Below, piece by piece: positions 27,703-38,000 of a DNA stretch of 64,000 nucleotides; position 1 is the first letter of the stretch, and every line of letters begins with the position of its first letter. The notes beneath the pieces are model-generated. The model did no database searches. It was not told the origin of the DNA and was given only the letters and a program-made list of their open reading frames with translations. The DNA comes from Pseudomonas mendocina (GTDB lineage Bacteria > Pseudomonadota > Gammaproteobacteria > Pseudomonadales > Pseudomonadaceae), in contig NZ_LR134290.1 in assembly GCF_900636545.1 (NCBI RefSeq), forward strand, positions 3,038,001-3,102,000, read 5' to 3'. A program made the position numbers and the translations under genes.

Positions 27703-28287
27703 ATGTCCTTCGCTGAGCAACTGTCCCGCCTGCAAGCCTTTCTCGATGCCGATGAGCTGCACGAAGAGGCGTTGGACTACGTGGCCGCCCACGGCTATCT
27801 CACTGCCCTGGCGATCTGCCCGGATCAGGTGCCGGAGCGCGAGTGGATCGATGCGCTGTTCGCCGAGCCGCCGCACTATCGCAGCGACGCCGAGCGCGAA
27901 GAGATCGAGAACACCCTGATCCACCTGAAGGCGCATATCGCACGTCAGCTGGCTGGCGAAGAAGAACCCGAACTACCCTGCGATCTCGATCTTGGTGACG
28001 AGCCGGACGATTCCGACCTGCGCGGTTGGTGCATCGGCTTCATGGAAGGTGTGTTCCTGCGTGAAGCGGTTTGGTTCGAGGATGCCGAAGACGAAGTCAG
28101 CGAGTTGCTGCTGCCGATCATGGTCGGCTCCGGGCTGTTCGACGAGCAGCAGGAGTTCGCCGAGATTGCCCGTGACCGCGATCTGGTGGACAGCATGATC
28201 GATCAGATTCCCGAGCTGCTAACCGCCCTGTTCCTGCTGTGCCAGGCTCCGGAAGAAAAACCAGCGCTGCTCAAGCCCCGCCACTGA
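27703..28287 (+). CDS. YecA/UPF0149-family protein
   Basis: This 194-residue acidic, mostly helical protein of the UPF0149 family (YecA/YgfB) has the early L-H-G-Y-L-like A-H-G-Y-L-T-A-L-A-I-C-P and the conserved G-W-C-I-G-F-M-E-G-V at about 111-120. It lacks the C-terminal SEC-C zinc motif of full YecA. Molecular function is not established. It is divergent from recQ (170 bases between starts) and followed by a small membrane gene. Confidence 0.82.
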   Translation: MSFAEQLSRLQAFLDADELHEEALDYVAAHGYLTALAICPDQVPEREWIDALFAEPPHYRSDAEREEIENTLIHLKAHIARQLAGEEEPELPCDLDLGDEPDDSDLRGWCIGFMEGVFLREAVWFEDAEDEVSELLLPIMVGSGLFDEQQEFAEIARDRDLVDSMIDQIPELLTALFLLCQAPEEKPALLKPRH

Positions 28288-28329
28288 CCGCGAGCCGGGG
28301 CACTGCCCCGGCTGCCGCCAAGACTGCCC

Positions 28330-28728
28330 ATGCCGCATGACATCCAGCCAAGCCGCCATCGCAGTGTCCGCTATCTGCTGCTGGGCATCGGCTGGCTGAG
28401 CGTCGCCCTTGGGGTCCTCGGCATCTTCCTGCCGGTGCTGCCGACCACACCATTCCTGCTCCTGGCTGCCGCGTGCTTCGTGCGCAGCTCGAGGCGCTTC
28501 TACATCTGGCTGGTCACCCATCCGCACCTGGGGCCTTGGATTCGCGATTACCTCGAAGGTCATGGCATCCCGCTCAAGGGCAAGGTCTACGCGCTGGTGC
28601 TGATGTGGGCGAGCATCGCCTTCTCCTGCTATCTGGTGCCCTTACCCTGGGCACGCGCCTTCATGCTCACCAGCGCGGTGCTGGTGAGCATCTACATACT
28701 CAAACAGAAAACCCTGCCCAATCCGTAA
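28330..28728 (+). CDS. DUF454 / YbaN-family membrane protein
   Basis: This 132-residue protein has the YbaN hallmark G-x-x-L-P-V-L-P-T-T-P-F-L-L-L-A-A-A-C-F between its first two helices, then R-S-S-R-R-F-Y and a helix pair near the C-terminus. It is an inner-membrane protein of unknown function. It starts 42 bases after the yecA-like stop, probably in the same transcript. Confidence 0.85.
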   Translation: MPHDIQPSRHRSVRYLLLGIGWLSVALGVLGIFLPVLPTTPFLLLAAACFVRSSRRFYIWLVTHPHLGPWIRDYLEGHGIPLKGKVYALVLMWASIAFSCYLVPLPWARAFMLTSAVLVSIYILKQKTLPNP

Positions 28729-28740
28729 GCGCTCTGCATG

Positions 28741-28759
28741 GCCCGGATGCAATCCGGGC
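28741..28759. repeat. Short REP-like palindrome
   Basis: GCCCGGATGCAATCCGGGC is a self-complementary 19-mer (8-base arms around GCA) right after the ybaN-like stop. The same core occurs, more degenerate, at 50124-50174 and 62448-62467. It is probably a REP element and may act as a weak terminator before lapG. Confidence 0.65.
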
Positions 28760-28878
28760 TACGAAGCCGGCCAACACCTCGACAACCTTTTGACACCGCT
28801 TTCTTTTTCCAGCGAAGCGACCGGCAAGAAGTCGACACCTCGCCTAGACTTCGACGATCAGGCACTGAGACTCGACCC

Positions 28879-29559
28879 ATGCGACGGCTGCGCATTCAGC
28901 GATGGCGGTGGCGACTGCTGATCCTCTGGATCGGCAGTGGGTTGCTGGCCGCGCTATCCCAGGCGGATTGGGACTTCGCCCTGATCATCAAGAATGCCGA
29001 GAACCGCTACGGCAACCTCGGCCCAGCGCGAACCCGTCTGCTCGACTGGGAAGAGCTGATCAAGACCAGCGCGGCGTTGCCGGAGCCAGACAAGCTCAAC
29101 GAGGTCAATCGTTTCTTCAACCGCAAGGTGCGCTTCGTCGACGACATTCAACTCTGGCGCGAAAACGACTACTGGGCCACCCCCGTGGAAATGCTGGTCA
29201 AGGGCGCCGGCGATTGCGAGGACTACTCCATCGCCAAGTACTTCACCCTGCGACGCCTCGGCATCCCCAGCGAGAAACTGCGCATCACCTACGTCAAGGC
29301 GCTGAACTACAACCAGGCGCACATGGTGCTGACCTACTACGCCAGCCCGAGCGCCGAACCGCTGGTGCTGGACAACCTGATCAACGACATCCGCCCCGCC
29401 TCACAGCGCAAGGACCTGCTCCCGGTCTACGCCTTCAATGCCGAAGGCCTCTACCTGCCTGGTTCCAACACCCGCAAGAGCGACTCGAAGAAGCTCTCGC
29501 GCTGGCAGGACATTCTGAAAAAAATGCATGCCGAGGGCTTCGCCGTGGGCGAAGGCTAG
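28879..29559 (+). CDS. lapG: Periplasmic cysteine protease LapG
   Basis: This 226-residue bacterial transglutaminase-like cysteine protease (BTLCP) has an N-terminal export helix (about 12-28). Catalytic C113 (G-D-C-E-D-Y), H148 (Q-A-H-M-V-L) and D165 (L-V-L-D-N-L) are spaced 35 and 17 residues apart, the same spacing as the C135/H170/D187 triad of P. fluorescens LapG. LapG cuts the N-terminal retention module of LapA and frees the adhesin, unless LapD holds it. The adhesin encoded nearby has the TAAG target motif. It is followed 10 bases later by lapD. Confidence 0.94.
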   Translation: MRRLRIQRWRWRLLILWIGSGLLAALSQADWDFALIIKNAENRYGNLGPARTRLLDWEELIKTSAALPEPDKLNEVNRFFNRKVRFVDDIQLWRENDYWATPVEMLVKGAGDCEDYSIAKYFTLRRLGIPSEKLRITYVKALNYNQAHMVLTYYASPSAEPLVLDNLINDIRPASQRKDLLPVYAFNAEGLYLPGSNTRKSDSKKLSRWQDILKKMHAEGFAVGEG

Positions 29560-29569
29560 GAGAAAGAAT

Positions 29570-31510
29570 ATGTCCCTACTGAAACAACTGTTCCTCGCCA
29601 TCTGCCTGTTCCTGGTCGTGGCCTTTACCGGCAGCTTCGTCGCCAGTGTCGAGACTTCACGTGAACAACTACTCAGCCAGCTACGCTCCCATGCCCAGGA
29701 CGCGGCCACGGCTCTGGGCCTGTCGATGACGCCCCATGTGGATGACCCGGCGATGCTCGAACTGATGGTCAGCTCGATCTTCGACAGCGGCTACTTCGCC
29801 AGCATCCGCGTGGTGAGCATCCCTGAGAACAAGGTGCTGGTCGAACGCAGCACCGAGGTGCGCGCAGAGAATGTCCCGCAGTGGTTCGTCGATCTGGTGA
29901 ATCTGGAACCCGAAGGTGGCGACGCCCTGATCATGCGCGGCTGGGAACAGGCCGCGAGGGTCGAAGTGCTCAGCCATCCGCAATTCGCCCTGGCAAAGTT
30001 GTGGGACGGCGCCATTGGCAGCCTGATCTGGCTGTTGCTCTGCGGCCTGGTCAGCGCCGTGCTCGGCGGCTGGCTGCTGCGCACCCAACTGCGCCCGCTG
30101 GACAATATGGTGCAACAAGCGCAAGCCATTACCCGCCGCGAGTTCCTCACCCTGCCCCGCGTGCCACGTACACCGGAGCTGAAACGCGTGGTCCTGGCCA
30201 TGAACCAGATGGTCGACAAGCTCAAGACGCTGTTCGCCGAAGAGGCCACACGCAGCGAAAAGCTCCGCGAAGAGGCGTACCAGGACAGCCTGACCGGCTT
30301 GGCCAACCGTCGCCAGTTCGATATTCGTCTGGACAATCAACTGGTAGTCAACGAGCAGAATGCCGAGGGCTATCTGCTGCTGTTGCGTGTCAACGATCTC
30401 GGCGGGCTCAATCAGCGTCTGGGCGGGCAACGTACCGATGCGCTTATCAGCGCCCTGGGCGATCTGCTCAGGCGCCTACTGGAAGCACCGGAATGCGGCG
30501 AATGGCTGGCCTCGCGCAGCCGCGGTGGCGAGTTCGCCCTTCTTGCACCGGGGTTGAACGGCGATGACGCAGATCGTCTCGCTGAAGAGATCAGCGAGCA
30601 CCTGAGCAACCTGCGCCAGACCGGCGCCAGTGACTGCAACCCCGTGGCCCACCTGGGAATCGCCGCATTCCGCCCAGGCGAGGCCCCCGCCAGCGTGATT
30701 GGCCGAGCCGATCAGGCGCTGGCCCAGGCACAGAGCAATGCAGTGCGCTGCTGGGAACGCCTCGACGACTTCACCGCGCAGGGTGCTCAGGGACTGCACA
30801 ACTGGCGCGGTTGGATCGACGATGCACTCAACCAGGGCAAGCTGCAGCTGTACTTCCAACCGGTGGTGGAATGCGTTTCAGGGCGTCTGTGGCACCGCAA
30901 GGTGCTGGCGCGCCTGCTCGATCCGCAGGGCGAAGCCATCGCCGCCGGGCGCTTCCTGCCATGGATCGAACGCCTAGGCTGGAGCGCCCGTTTCGACCTG
31001 GCGATGCTCGAACACGCCCTCACCCACCTGGGTCAACACGCCGAGCCCCTGGCGCTGAGCCTGTCCGCCGCGACCCTGCGCGAACCTGTGCAGCGGGAAC
31101 GACTGCTCGCCTTGCTCAGGAGCCACCCCGAGCAGGCAAGCCTGCTGACCCTGGAAGTGGACGAGCGCCACCTGCCACCACCCGCAGAACTGGAGGCCTT
31201 GAGCCAGAACCTGCGTGAAATCGGTTACGGCCTGGGCTTGCAGCACTTCGGTGGACGCTTCAGCCTGATTGGCAACCTGACCCATCTGGGCCTCGCCTAC
31301 CTGAAAATCGACGGCACCTATATCCGCGCCATCGACCTGGAGAGCGACAAGCGGATGTTCATCGAAGCAGTGTTCCGTGCCGCCAACAGCATCGATCTAC
31401 CGTTGATTGCGGAGATGGTGGAAACCCAGGGCGAACTCGAGGCGCTCACCGAACTGGGAATAAACGGCGCCATGGGCCGTTTGATCGGCGCGCCGACGCC
31501 CTGGCAATGA
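29570..31510 (+). CDS. lapD: c-di-GMP receptor LapD
   Basis: This 646-residue inside-out signalling protein has TM1 (5-25), a periplasmic domain with W125 (G-W-E-Q), TM2 (150-170) and a HAMP domain (171-225). A degenerate GGDEF domain has R-G-G-E-F at 318-322, and a degenerate EAL domain has K-V-L in place of E-A-L (444-446). Both domains should be inactive as enzymes and bind c-di-GMP, as in P. fluorescens LapD, where W125 contacts LapG. When loaded it sequesters LapG and the adhesin stays on the cell surface. The ATG at 29570 has AGGAGA upstream. Confidence 0.94.
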   Translation: MSLLKQLFLAICLFLVVAFTGSFVASVETSREQLLSQLRSHAQDAATALGLSMTPHVDDPAMLELMVSSIFDSGYFASIRVVSIPENKVLVERSTEVRAENVPQWFVDLVNLEPEGGDALIMRGWEQAARVEVLSHPQFALAKLWDGAIGSLIWLLLCGLVSAVLGGWLLRTQLRPLDNMVQQAQAITRREFLTLPRVPRTPELKRVVLAMNQMVDKLKTLFAEEATRSEKLREEAYQDSLTGLANRRQFDIRLDNQLVVNEQNAEGYLLLLRVNDLGGLNQRLGGQRTDALISALGDLLRRLLEAPECGEWLASRSRGGEFALLAPGLNGDDADRLAEEISEHLSNLRQTGASDCNPVAHLGIAAFRPGEAPASVIGRADQALAQAQSNAVRCWERLDDFTAQGAQGLHNWRGWIDDALNQGKLQLYFQPVVECVSGRLWHRKVLARLLDPQGEAIAAGRFLPWIERLGWSARFDLAMLEHALTHLGQHAEPLALSLSAATLREPVQRERLLALLRSHPEQASLLTLEVDERHLPPPAELEALSQNLREIGYGLGLQHFGGRFSLIGNLTHLGLAYLKIDGTYIRAIDLESDKRMFIEAVFRAANSIDLPLIAEMVETQGELEALTELGINGAMGRLIGAPTPWQ

Positions 31511-31586
31511 AGTGATTTACGGGGGCTTGCTCAACGTCTGCCAATGGACCTGCCGGGGCGATACATCGCGGCGCGCAAGGCGCCGG

Positions 31587-31928
31587 TCATACGAGGTGGT
31601 GCTCGTCGTCGCCAAGCAGGCCGCTCAAACCTTCGATCTCGGCACGAGCGATGGCACGCTGATCGAGTTTCTGGCGCGCAGCCTCGGGCAGATCGGTGTA
31701 ACGGATCACGCCACGCTCGACCAGCACACTGACCACGTCCTCGAGAACGCGCACCAGCTCCAGGTCGGATTGTTTCAGGCTGTCCAGACGCGCCTTGACC
31801 TCTTCCTTGGCAGCCAGCCAGTTATGCAACTCCTCGCTCTCGACCGCCAGGTTCTCCGTCATCCCCTCGAAGGGCTCGTGCTCAACCCGCAACAAACGCC
31901 CGGCCGCGTCGCGCTGTACGTAAACCAT
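31587..31928 (-). CDS. Small conserved hypothetical protein between lapD and lapA
   Basis: This soluble protein of 113 residues opens M-V-Y-V-Q-R-D-A-A-G-R-L-L-R-V, a beta-hairpin-like start. A charged helical part follows (E-S-E-E-L-H-N-W-L, L-V-R-V-L-E-D-V-V-S-V-L-V-E-R-G-V-I-R-Y-T-D-L-P). Similar Pseudomonas proteins carry a misleading tryptophan-synthase-beta-like label; nothing here resembles that enzyme. GGAGG precedes the ATG at 31928. It lies downstream of lapA on the same strand, behind a terminator, and converges with lapD. A role in the Lap system is only suggested by location. Confidence 0.78.
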   Translation of the reverse strand: MVYVQRDAAGRLLRVEHEPFEGMTENLAVESEELHNWLAAKEEVKARLDSLKQSDLELVRVLEDVVSVLVERGVIRYTDLPEAARQKLDQRAIARAEIEGLSGLLGDDEHHLV

Positions 31929-31950
31929 CGATGCCTCCAGCAAACGCCAT

Positions 31951-31984
31951 AAAAAAGCCCGCTCCCGGAACGGGTAGCGGGCTT
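31951..31984 (-). terminator. Intrinsic terminator of the lapA-like gene
   Basis: Read on the minus strand, AAGCCCGCT pairs with AGCGGGCTT around a loop of about 12 bases that can itself pair (ACCC/GGGT-like). A run of T's follows (31951-31956). It lies about 95 bases beyond the adhesin stop and before the small downstream gene. Confidence 0.82.
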
Positions 31985-32077
31985 ACTCTAGTTGAGTGCT
32001 CCAGCTAAGGAAACTCTGATAAACATTTCCGTTTGTCTGAGAAGCCGCTGACCTGAGGCCAACGGCTCCTTCGCACC

Positions 32078-35000
32078 TCAGGCGACCAACTGGTTGTGAT
32101 CCAGCATGCCCTGGATGATATCTGCCGCATTGCCGCCAGACAGCACGGTATTTTCCAGGGTGATGGTCTGATCAACCGGAGTGCCGCTCCCCGCGCTGGC
32201 CACGTTGATCACTGTGCTGCCTGGCTCGCTGACGAAGTCGAAGCTCAGATACTGGGTCAGCACATCGGCCGTGGCGGGCCCTTCGATCCCCTGCAACAGC
32301 TGCGACAGGTCCAGCTTGTCGTCGCCATTGCCGAAGTCCTTGACGATGTCGTGATAGTTGCCGCCACGGTCGTCAGCAGTCCAGACGAAGGTATCGTTGC
32401 CGATACCGCCAACCAGGACATCGTTGCCCTTGCCGCCGATCAGGGTGTCGTTGCCATCACCGCCCTCCAGACGATCATTGCCGCCCAGCCCACGGAGTGT
32501 GTCGTTGCCGCCCAACCCCAGCAGCACATCACTTGCTTCGCTACCGAGCAAGGTGTCGTTGAGCCCCTCGTTCCCCATTAGCACGTTAGGCTGTACCGCC
32601 GCACCGGCGCCGATTCCGACCACCAGATGAGCCGTGCTGACGTCACCATCCGGCTGAGTCAGCTGGTAGGTGAACACGTCTTCCTTGCCCAGATTGCTGT
32701 AATCGGGGTCAGGGGTATAGGTGTAGGCGCCGTCACCGTGTATCAGCAAGGTTCCCCACTGGCCGACGAGAGCCTTCGAGGTGCCTACGGCGACAAAATT
32801 GCCGTTGTCCAACACGCTGAGTACGGCTCCTTCGCTTCCCTTACTGTCCACCGCACCCCACGGCTGATCGCTACCGAGGTAGTTATTGGGGTCGGTCAGT
32901 ACGTTGCCCGCTACTGCCGTGGCGGTATCGACCAGTACCGCGGCGGCAAGGGTGACCAAAGTAATGTTGTCGATCGTCACGCGGTACTGGTTGCTGTTAC
33001 GGGTCTGGTTGGTCGAGCTGCGGTCGTTGGCCTCGAAATACACCCTGTAGGTGCCGCCAGCCAGGTTCAGCAAGCTAATGGTCGCGCCCTGGGTCTGGCT
33101 TTGTACATCACTGACTTCATCCCAGACATTGGTTTCAGACAGGCTGTACAGCTTCCAGGTGAAGCTGTCACCGGAACCGGTAGCAGCTTGGCCGACCTGA
33201 AACGACAGAGTGCCCGTCGAACCCTCGGCGATCTGGAAGGACGGCGTGATGGCTTTGGTACTGACGCCATCAGCGCTACTCGTGTCCCGCAACTGCAGTT
33301 GGCCACCTTCAACACGTACGCCGTTGACCCCGCTGTTGCCACTGGTGTTGTTCACGGCGATGCTGCTGACGCCCCACTTGTCGGCCGCGACGTTGACCCA
33401 GTCGTTGGTTGTAACGACCGTGCGCTCGTCACCCGAGGGCAGGAAGTCATTGACCGTGTCGAACACCCAGGGATTGTAGTTGGGCCCTGAGGACGCAGGA
33501 TTACTGGTGCTGGAAAAGTCCGCCAGTACCTTGGTCACTGGGTCGGGCGTAACCCATGTCTGCCCCACGATAGCCTGGCTGTAGTTGTCGTAGGCATGCA
33601 CCTCGCTGCTATCGGTGATGGTCAACTTGAGTTCGGCGGTCGCAGCATCGCCGTCCCGGTCGACCAGCGTGTAGCGAATGGTGTCCGTCCGGTTTTCGGC
33701 CACATCTCCGTTGAAGCTGTAGGTGTAGGCCCCGGTGAGCAGGTTGACGCTGAACGAGCCGCCCCCCGCGGTGGTGAAGGTCAGCGTATGACTTGCCGCA
33801 TCGTAGGCCGCCGAGGCACTGGTATAGGTCACATTGTTATGGGTGATCGCCGCGACCGGCAGTACACCCGGGCCGTCTGCACCGAAGCCATTGCTGCCTT
33901 CGCTGATCAGGTTGCCCGATATCACCGTACCGGTGACCGTCCCCTGCAGGGTGTCGTTGAGCTGATTGAGATTGGAAACCAGGATGCCATCGGTATTGAC
34001 GCCAGCCTTGCCGTCATAGGCGATCGGGTTGAGCAGCGTCTTGTCGAGGTCGCTGCCAAGCCCCATGCCCAGTGCGTAGGACTTGATGCCCTTGGCCGTT
34101 AGGAAGGCGATCCAGTCCGCCTCTTCGCCGGCACCGATGCCATCACCTAGTTCCGGGTTGTACTGGCTGCCGCTGTTGTTGCTGCCAGGGTTGGCGTTGG
34201 ACAACGTCGGCTGCCCGTCGGAGAGGAAGTACGAGACGCTCTGCACGCCGGTACCAGTGAGCTTCCCGGTCGAATCGTAGGCATTCATCGCCTTGATCAG
34301 CGCATCGTCATAGTTGGTCGAACCGTTGCCGGCGTTATTGGCCAGCGCGGTCAACCAGGCCTTGGCGTCGCTGGCCGTCATCCAGACATTGCCCACGGCA
34401 CTGGCTGTATTGGCGAAGGTGACGATACGTACCATCACGTCGCCTAGGTTGTCGTAGCTGTCGATCAGACGTTGCACGGCATCCTTGGCCAACGCCAGCT
34501 TGGTGCTGAAGCCACTGACGCCTGACGGCGCATCGTCCATGCTGCCGGACAGATCCAGCACCACCATGAGGTTGGTATGGATGCCTTGGGGCTCACTGGC
34601 GGATTTGGCGATGTCCTTCGGCTGGGCCGGCGAGTCGTCATCCACGGAGATATGCAGGGTTCCCTGGGCGGTGGAACCATTGCCATCGACCATCTGGTAA
34701 GCGAACTGGAAGTCTAGATTGTTTTCCACGCTACCCGAGGCTGGTGCCGGATGATCCAACGGCGCATGCAACTCGAACGTGAACGCACCGGTGGCCGGAT
34801 TGGTCAACGTCACGGTAAACACTGGCTGGTGGCTGCCGACGGTCTGGGCGGTAAGCACCTGGCCGTTGCCACTGACCTGATACTCCACCGCCTGGCCGCC
34901 GGAGGTCACGCTCGGCAGCCCGGAAGGTTGCCAGGCGAAGCTGCCGAAGCCATCGTCGCCGTAGTCGTAACCCAAGGTGCCGGTAACGAGGGTTGTAGCC

Positions 35001-38000
35001 CCTTCGTCATCCTGAACGCCACCGGGGATCCCGCCTGGCAGGCCATCTTCATCGACACGGTCGAAGACGAAGCCGCCAGTTGGCTCATCGTTGACGAAGC
35101 AGACGTCAAGCTGGGTGCTGGCCACGTCATTGTCCCCATCCACCACATCGACCTGGAACGATAGATCCAGGCTTGGCGGCAGGAACTGCTGCTCCAGCGT
35201 GATGTACTGGATGCGGTAGTCACCGTCGTTGGAGGCGAAGATCAGCGTTGTGAAGCCGCCCGCCAGGGCAGCGGCCGAGCCAGTGGTGAATGCCGAGTCG
35301 GCCAGATCGAAACTGAACTGGGAGTTCTCGGAACCCTGACCATTGTAGGTACCAGCAGCGACCACCTGGCCATTGCCATCGAGCGCAGTCCACGAAAGCT
35401 GATCGCTGGACGATAGCTTCTGTACGCTCACCTCGGCCGAATAGACCGTTGCACTGAACGCCATGGTCAACGACTCAGCGCCGTTGATCAGGTTGTTGCC
35501 GCCCACTCCGACGCCCTGCTCCGAAGGGTTGACCAGACCGCTGCCGGTCAGTGTCACGGCGAGGCCTTCGCCGCTCTGCACCAGGAATGAGGCCTGCGGT
35601 TGTCCCGCGGCGATGGCCTGCAAGTCGAAGTCGGCGATGGTCACCGGACGCGCATTGACGATGGTGAGCTCGTAGTTGTTGCCACCACCGAGGACATTGG
35701 GGTCGTCGTAAACCTTGAGTACGAAGAACACGTCCCCCTGCGCATCACCTACCGTGGCGGTCAGAGTGGTAACACCGTTCTCCTTGACCACGGTGTAGAA
35801 CAATCCATCGTCGGTCAGGCCAGCATTGGCGGACAGGTCGAAGCCGCCGCCATCACTGCCATAGTCGGCCTGGATCACACCTTGGGTGGTGAAACCATTG
35901 CTCTCCTCGACTTCGGCGCAATCGGGCTGGATCACACTGGGACCGTCGTCTTCGAACCCCACTACCTTGCCCAGATCCAGACTGGCACTGTCCGAGTCAC
36001 CATCCTTGTCATAAACGGTCACACCCAGTTTCACCAGCCCTTCCCTGATCAAGGCGAGCTCGTCATGGCTGGCAGTGTTGCCATGGGCGATGGCCTTGTA
36101 TTGCTCCAGGGTGATGCTGCCGTCGACGGTATTGACGCTGATCTTGAAGATGGTATCCAGGCCTACCTTACCCAGCACATTCCCATTGCTGTCGGTATAC
36201 AGCAGGATGTTGCCGCCAGCGGTGGCGTCCAGACCGGAGTCCACGCCCTCGCTCACCAGGCTGAGAGCAAATTGGGTACGCGAGGCGTCCAGCCCATCCG
36301 AACCACCGTTGGTGGCCAGGTTGAACAGATCGCTACCCTGGATGCGCGCGTAGCCCAGCACATTGCCGTGGCCCTGCTCATCATTCGGGGCGACATAGCC
36401 GTTTTCGTCCCGGCTGGAGCCAGCCGTGCCGACGGATTCGTCGACGTAGACCCGACCGCCTCCCTGCAACTCGAACCCGGTGATTTTCGGGCCATCGTCC
36501 TTGAAGCTGATAGCCTTGCCCAGCTCGAGGCTGGCGCTGCTGGAGTCGCCATCCTTGTCGGTGATGGTGGCCACCAGTTTCACCAAATCGGCGGAGGAAA
36601 GCCCAGTGGCCTGGTCCGGGCCGGTGTCGGGCGAATGGATGATCGCGCGCACCTGGTCGAGGGTGACGTGGCCAGAGGCGTTCACCGTGACCTTGAAGGC
36701 GATGGCGCCGTTCTGGTCGCCGACGCGGCCTACCACTGCGCCCCCTTCAAGGTACAGCTTGATGTCGCTGCCACTGGCGGTGTCCTTCAGGCCGCTATCA
36801 GCACCCTGCGCCTTGACCTTCAGCGCGTAGCCGATGGTGCCGGCACCGTCGGCGCCGTAATTGCTGGTGAAGGCGCCACTGAAGTCAGTGGTGGTGTCGA
36901 TCGCCAGAGTGGTCTCGTCCACCTGCAGGCTGGCGACACCCGCCTGGCCGGCGCTGATGGTCGGCGCGTCGTCCTTGAAGCTGATGGCATTACCCAGGTT
37001 GAGGCTGGCGCTGTTACTGTCGCCGTCCTTGTCGGTGATGGTCGCCACCAGTTTCACCAGATCGGCAGCCGACAGTCCGGTTGCCTGGTCAGGTCCGGTG
37101 TTGGGCGAGTGCACGATGGCACGCACCTGATCGAGGGTAACGTTGCCGGAGCCGTCCACGGTGACCTTGAAGGCAATGGCACCGGTGTCACTGCCGACAC
37201 GGCCCACCACTTCGCCCCCTTCAAGGTACAGCTTGATATCGCTGCCGCTGACGCTGTCCTTCAGGCCGCTGTCGGCGCCCTGAGCCTTGACCTCCAGCGC
37301 GTAGCCAATGGTGCCGGCACCGTCGGCGCCATAATTGCTGGTGAAGGCGCCACTGAAGTTGGTGGTGGCGTTGATCGCCAGGGTGGTCTCGTCCACCTGC
37401 AGGCTGGCGACACCCGCCTGGCCGGCGCTGATGGTCGGTGCATCGTCCCTGAAGCTGATGGCATTACCCAGGTTGAGGCTGGCGCTATTAGAGTCGCCGT
37501 CCTTGTCGGTAATGGTCGCCACCAGTTTCACCAGATCCGCAGCCGACAAGCCAGTGGCCTGGTCAGGCCCAGTGTTGGGCGAGTGCACGATGGCACGTAC
37601 CTGATCAAGGCTGACGTTGCCGGAGGCATCAACCGTAACCTTGAAGGCAATGGCACCGTTCTGGTCGCCCACACGCCCCACCACCTCACCACCTTCCAGG
37701 TAGAGCTTGATATCGCTGCCGCTGGCGCTGTCCTTCAGGCCGCTGTCGACGCCTTGGGACTTCACGTCCAGCACGTAGCTGATCGAGCCAGCACCGTCGG
37801 CGCCGTAATTGCTGGTGAAGGCGCCGCTGAAGTTGGTGGTGGCGTTGATCGCCAGGGTGGTCTCGTCCACCTGCAGGCTGGCGACACCTGCCTGGCCGGC
37901 GCTGATGGTCGGCGCGTCGTCCTTGAAGCTGATGGCATTACCCAGGTTGAGGGTGGCGCTGTTGGAGTCACCATCCTTGTCGGTGATGGTCGCCACAAGC

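Noticed and set aside
31587..31928. Annotation as tryptophan synthase beta-like
   Set aside because: It has 113 residues, no PLP lysine motif and no barrel or fold-type II features; the label seems inherited from misannotation.
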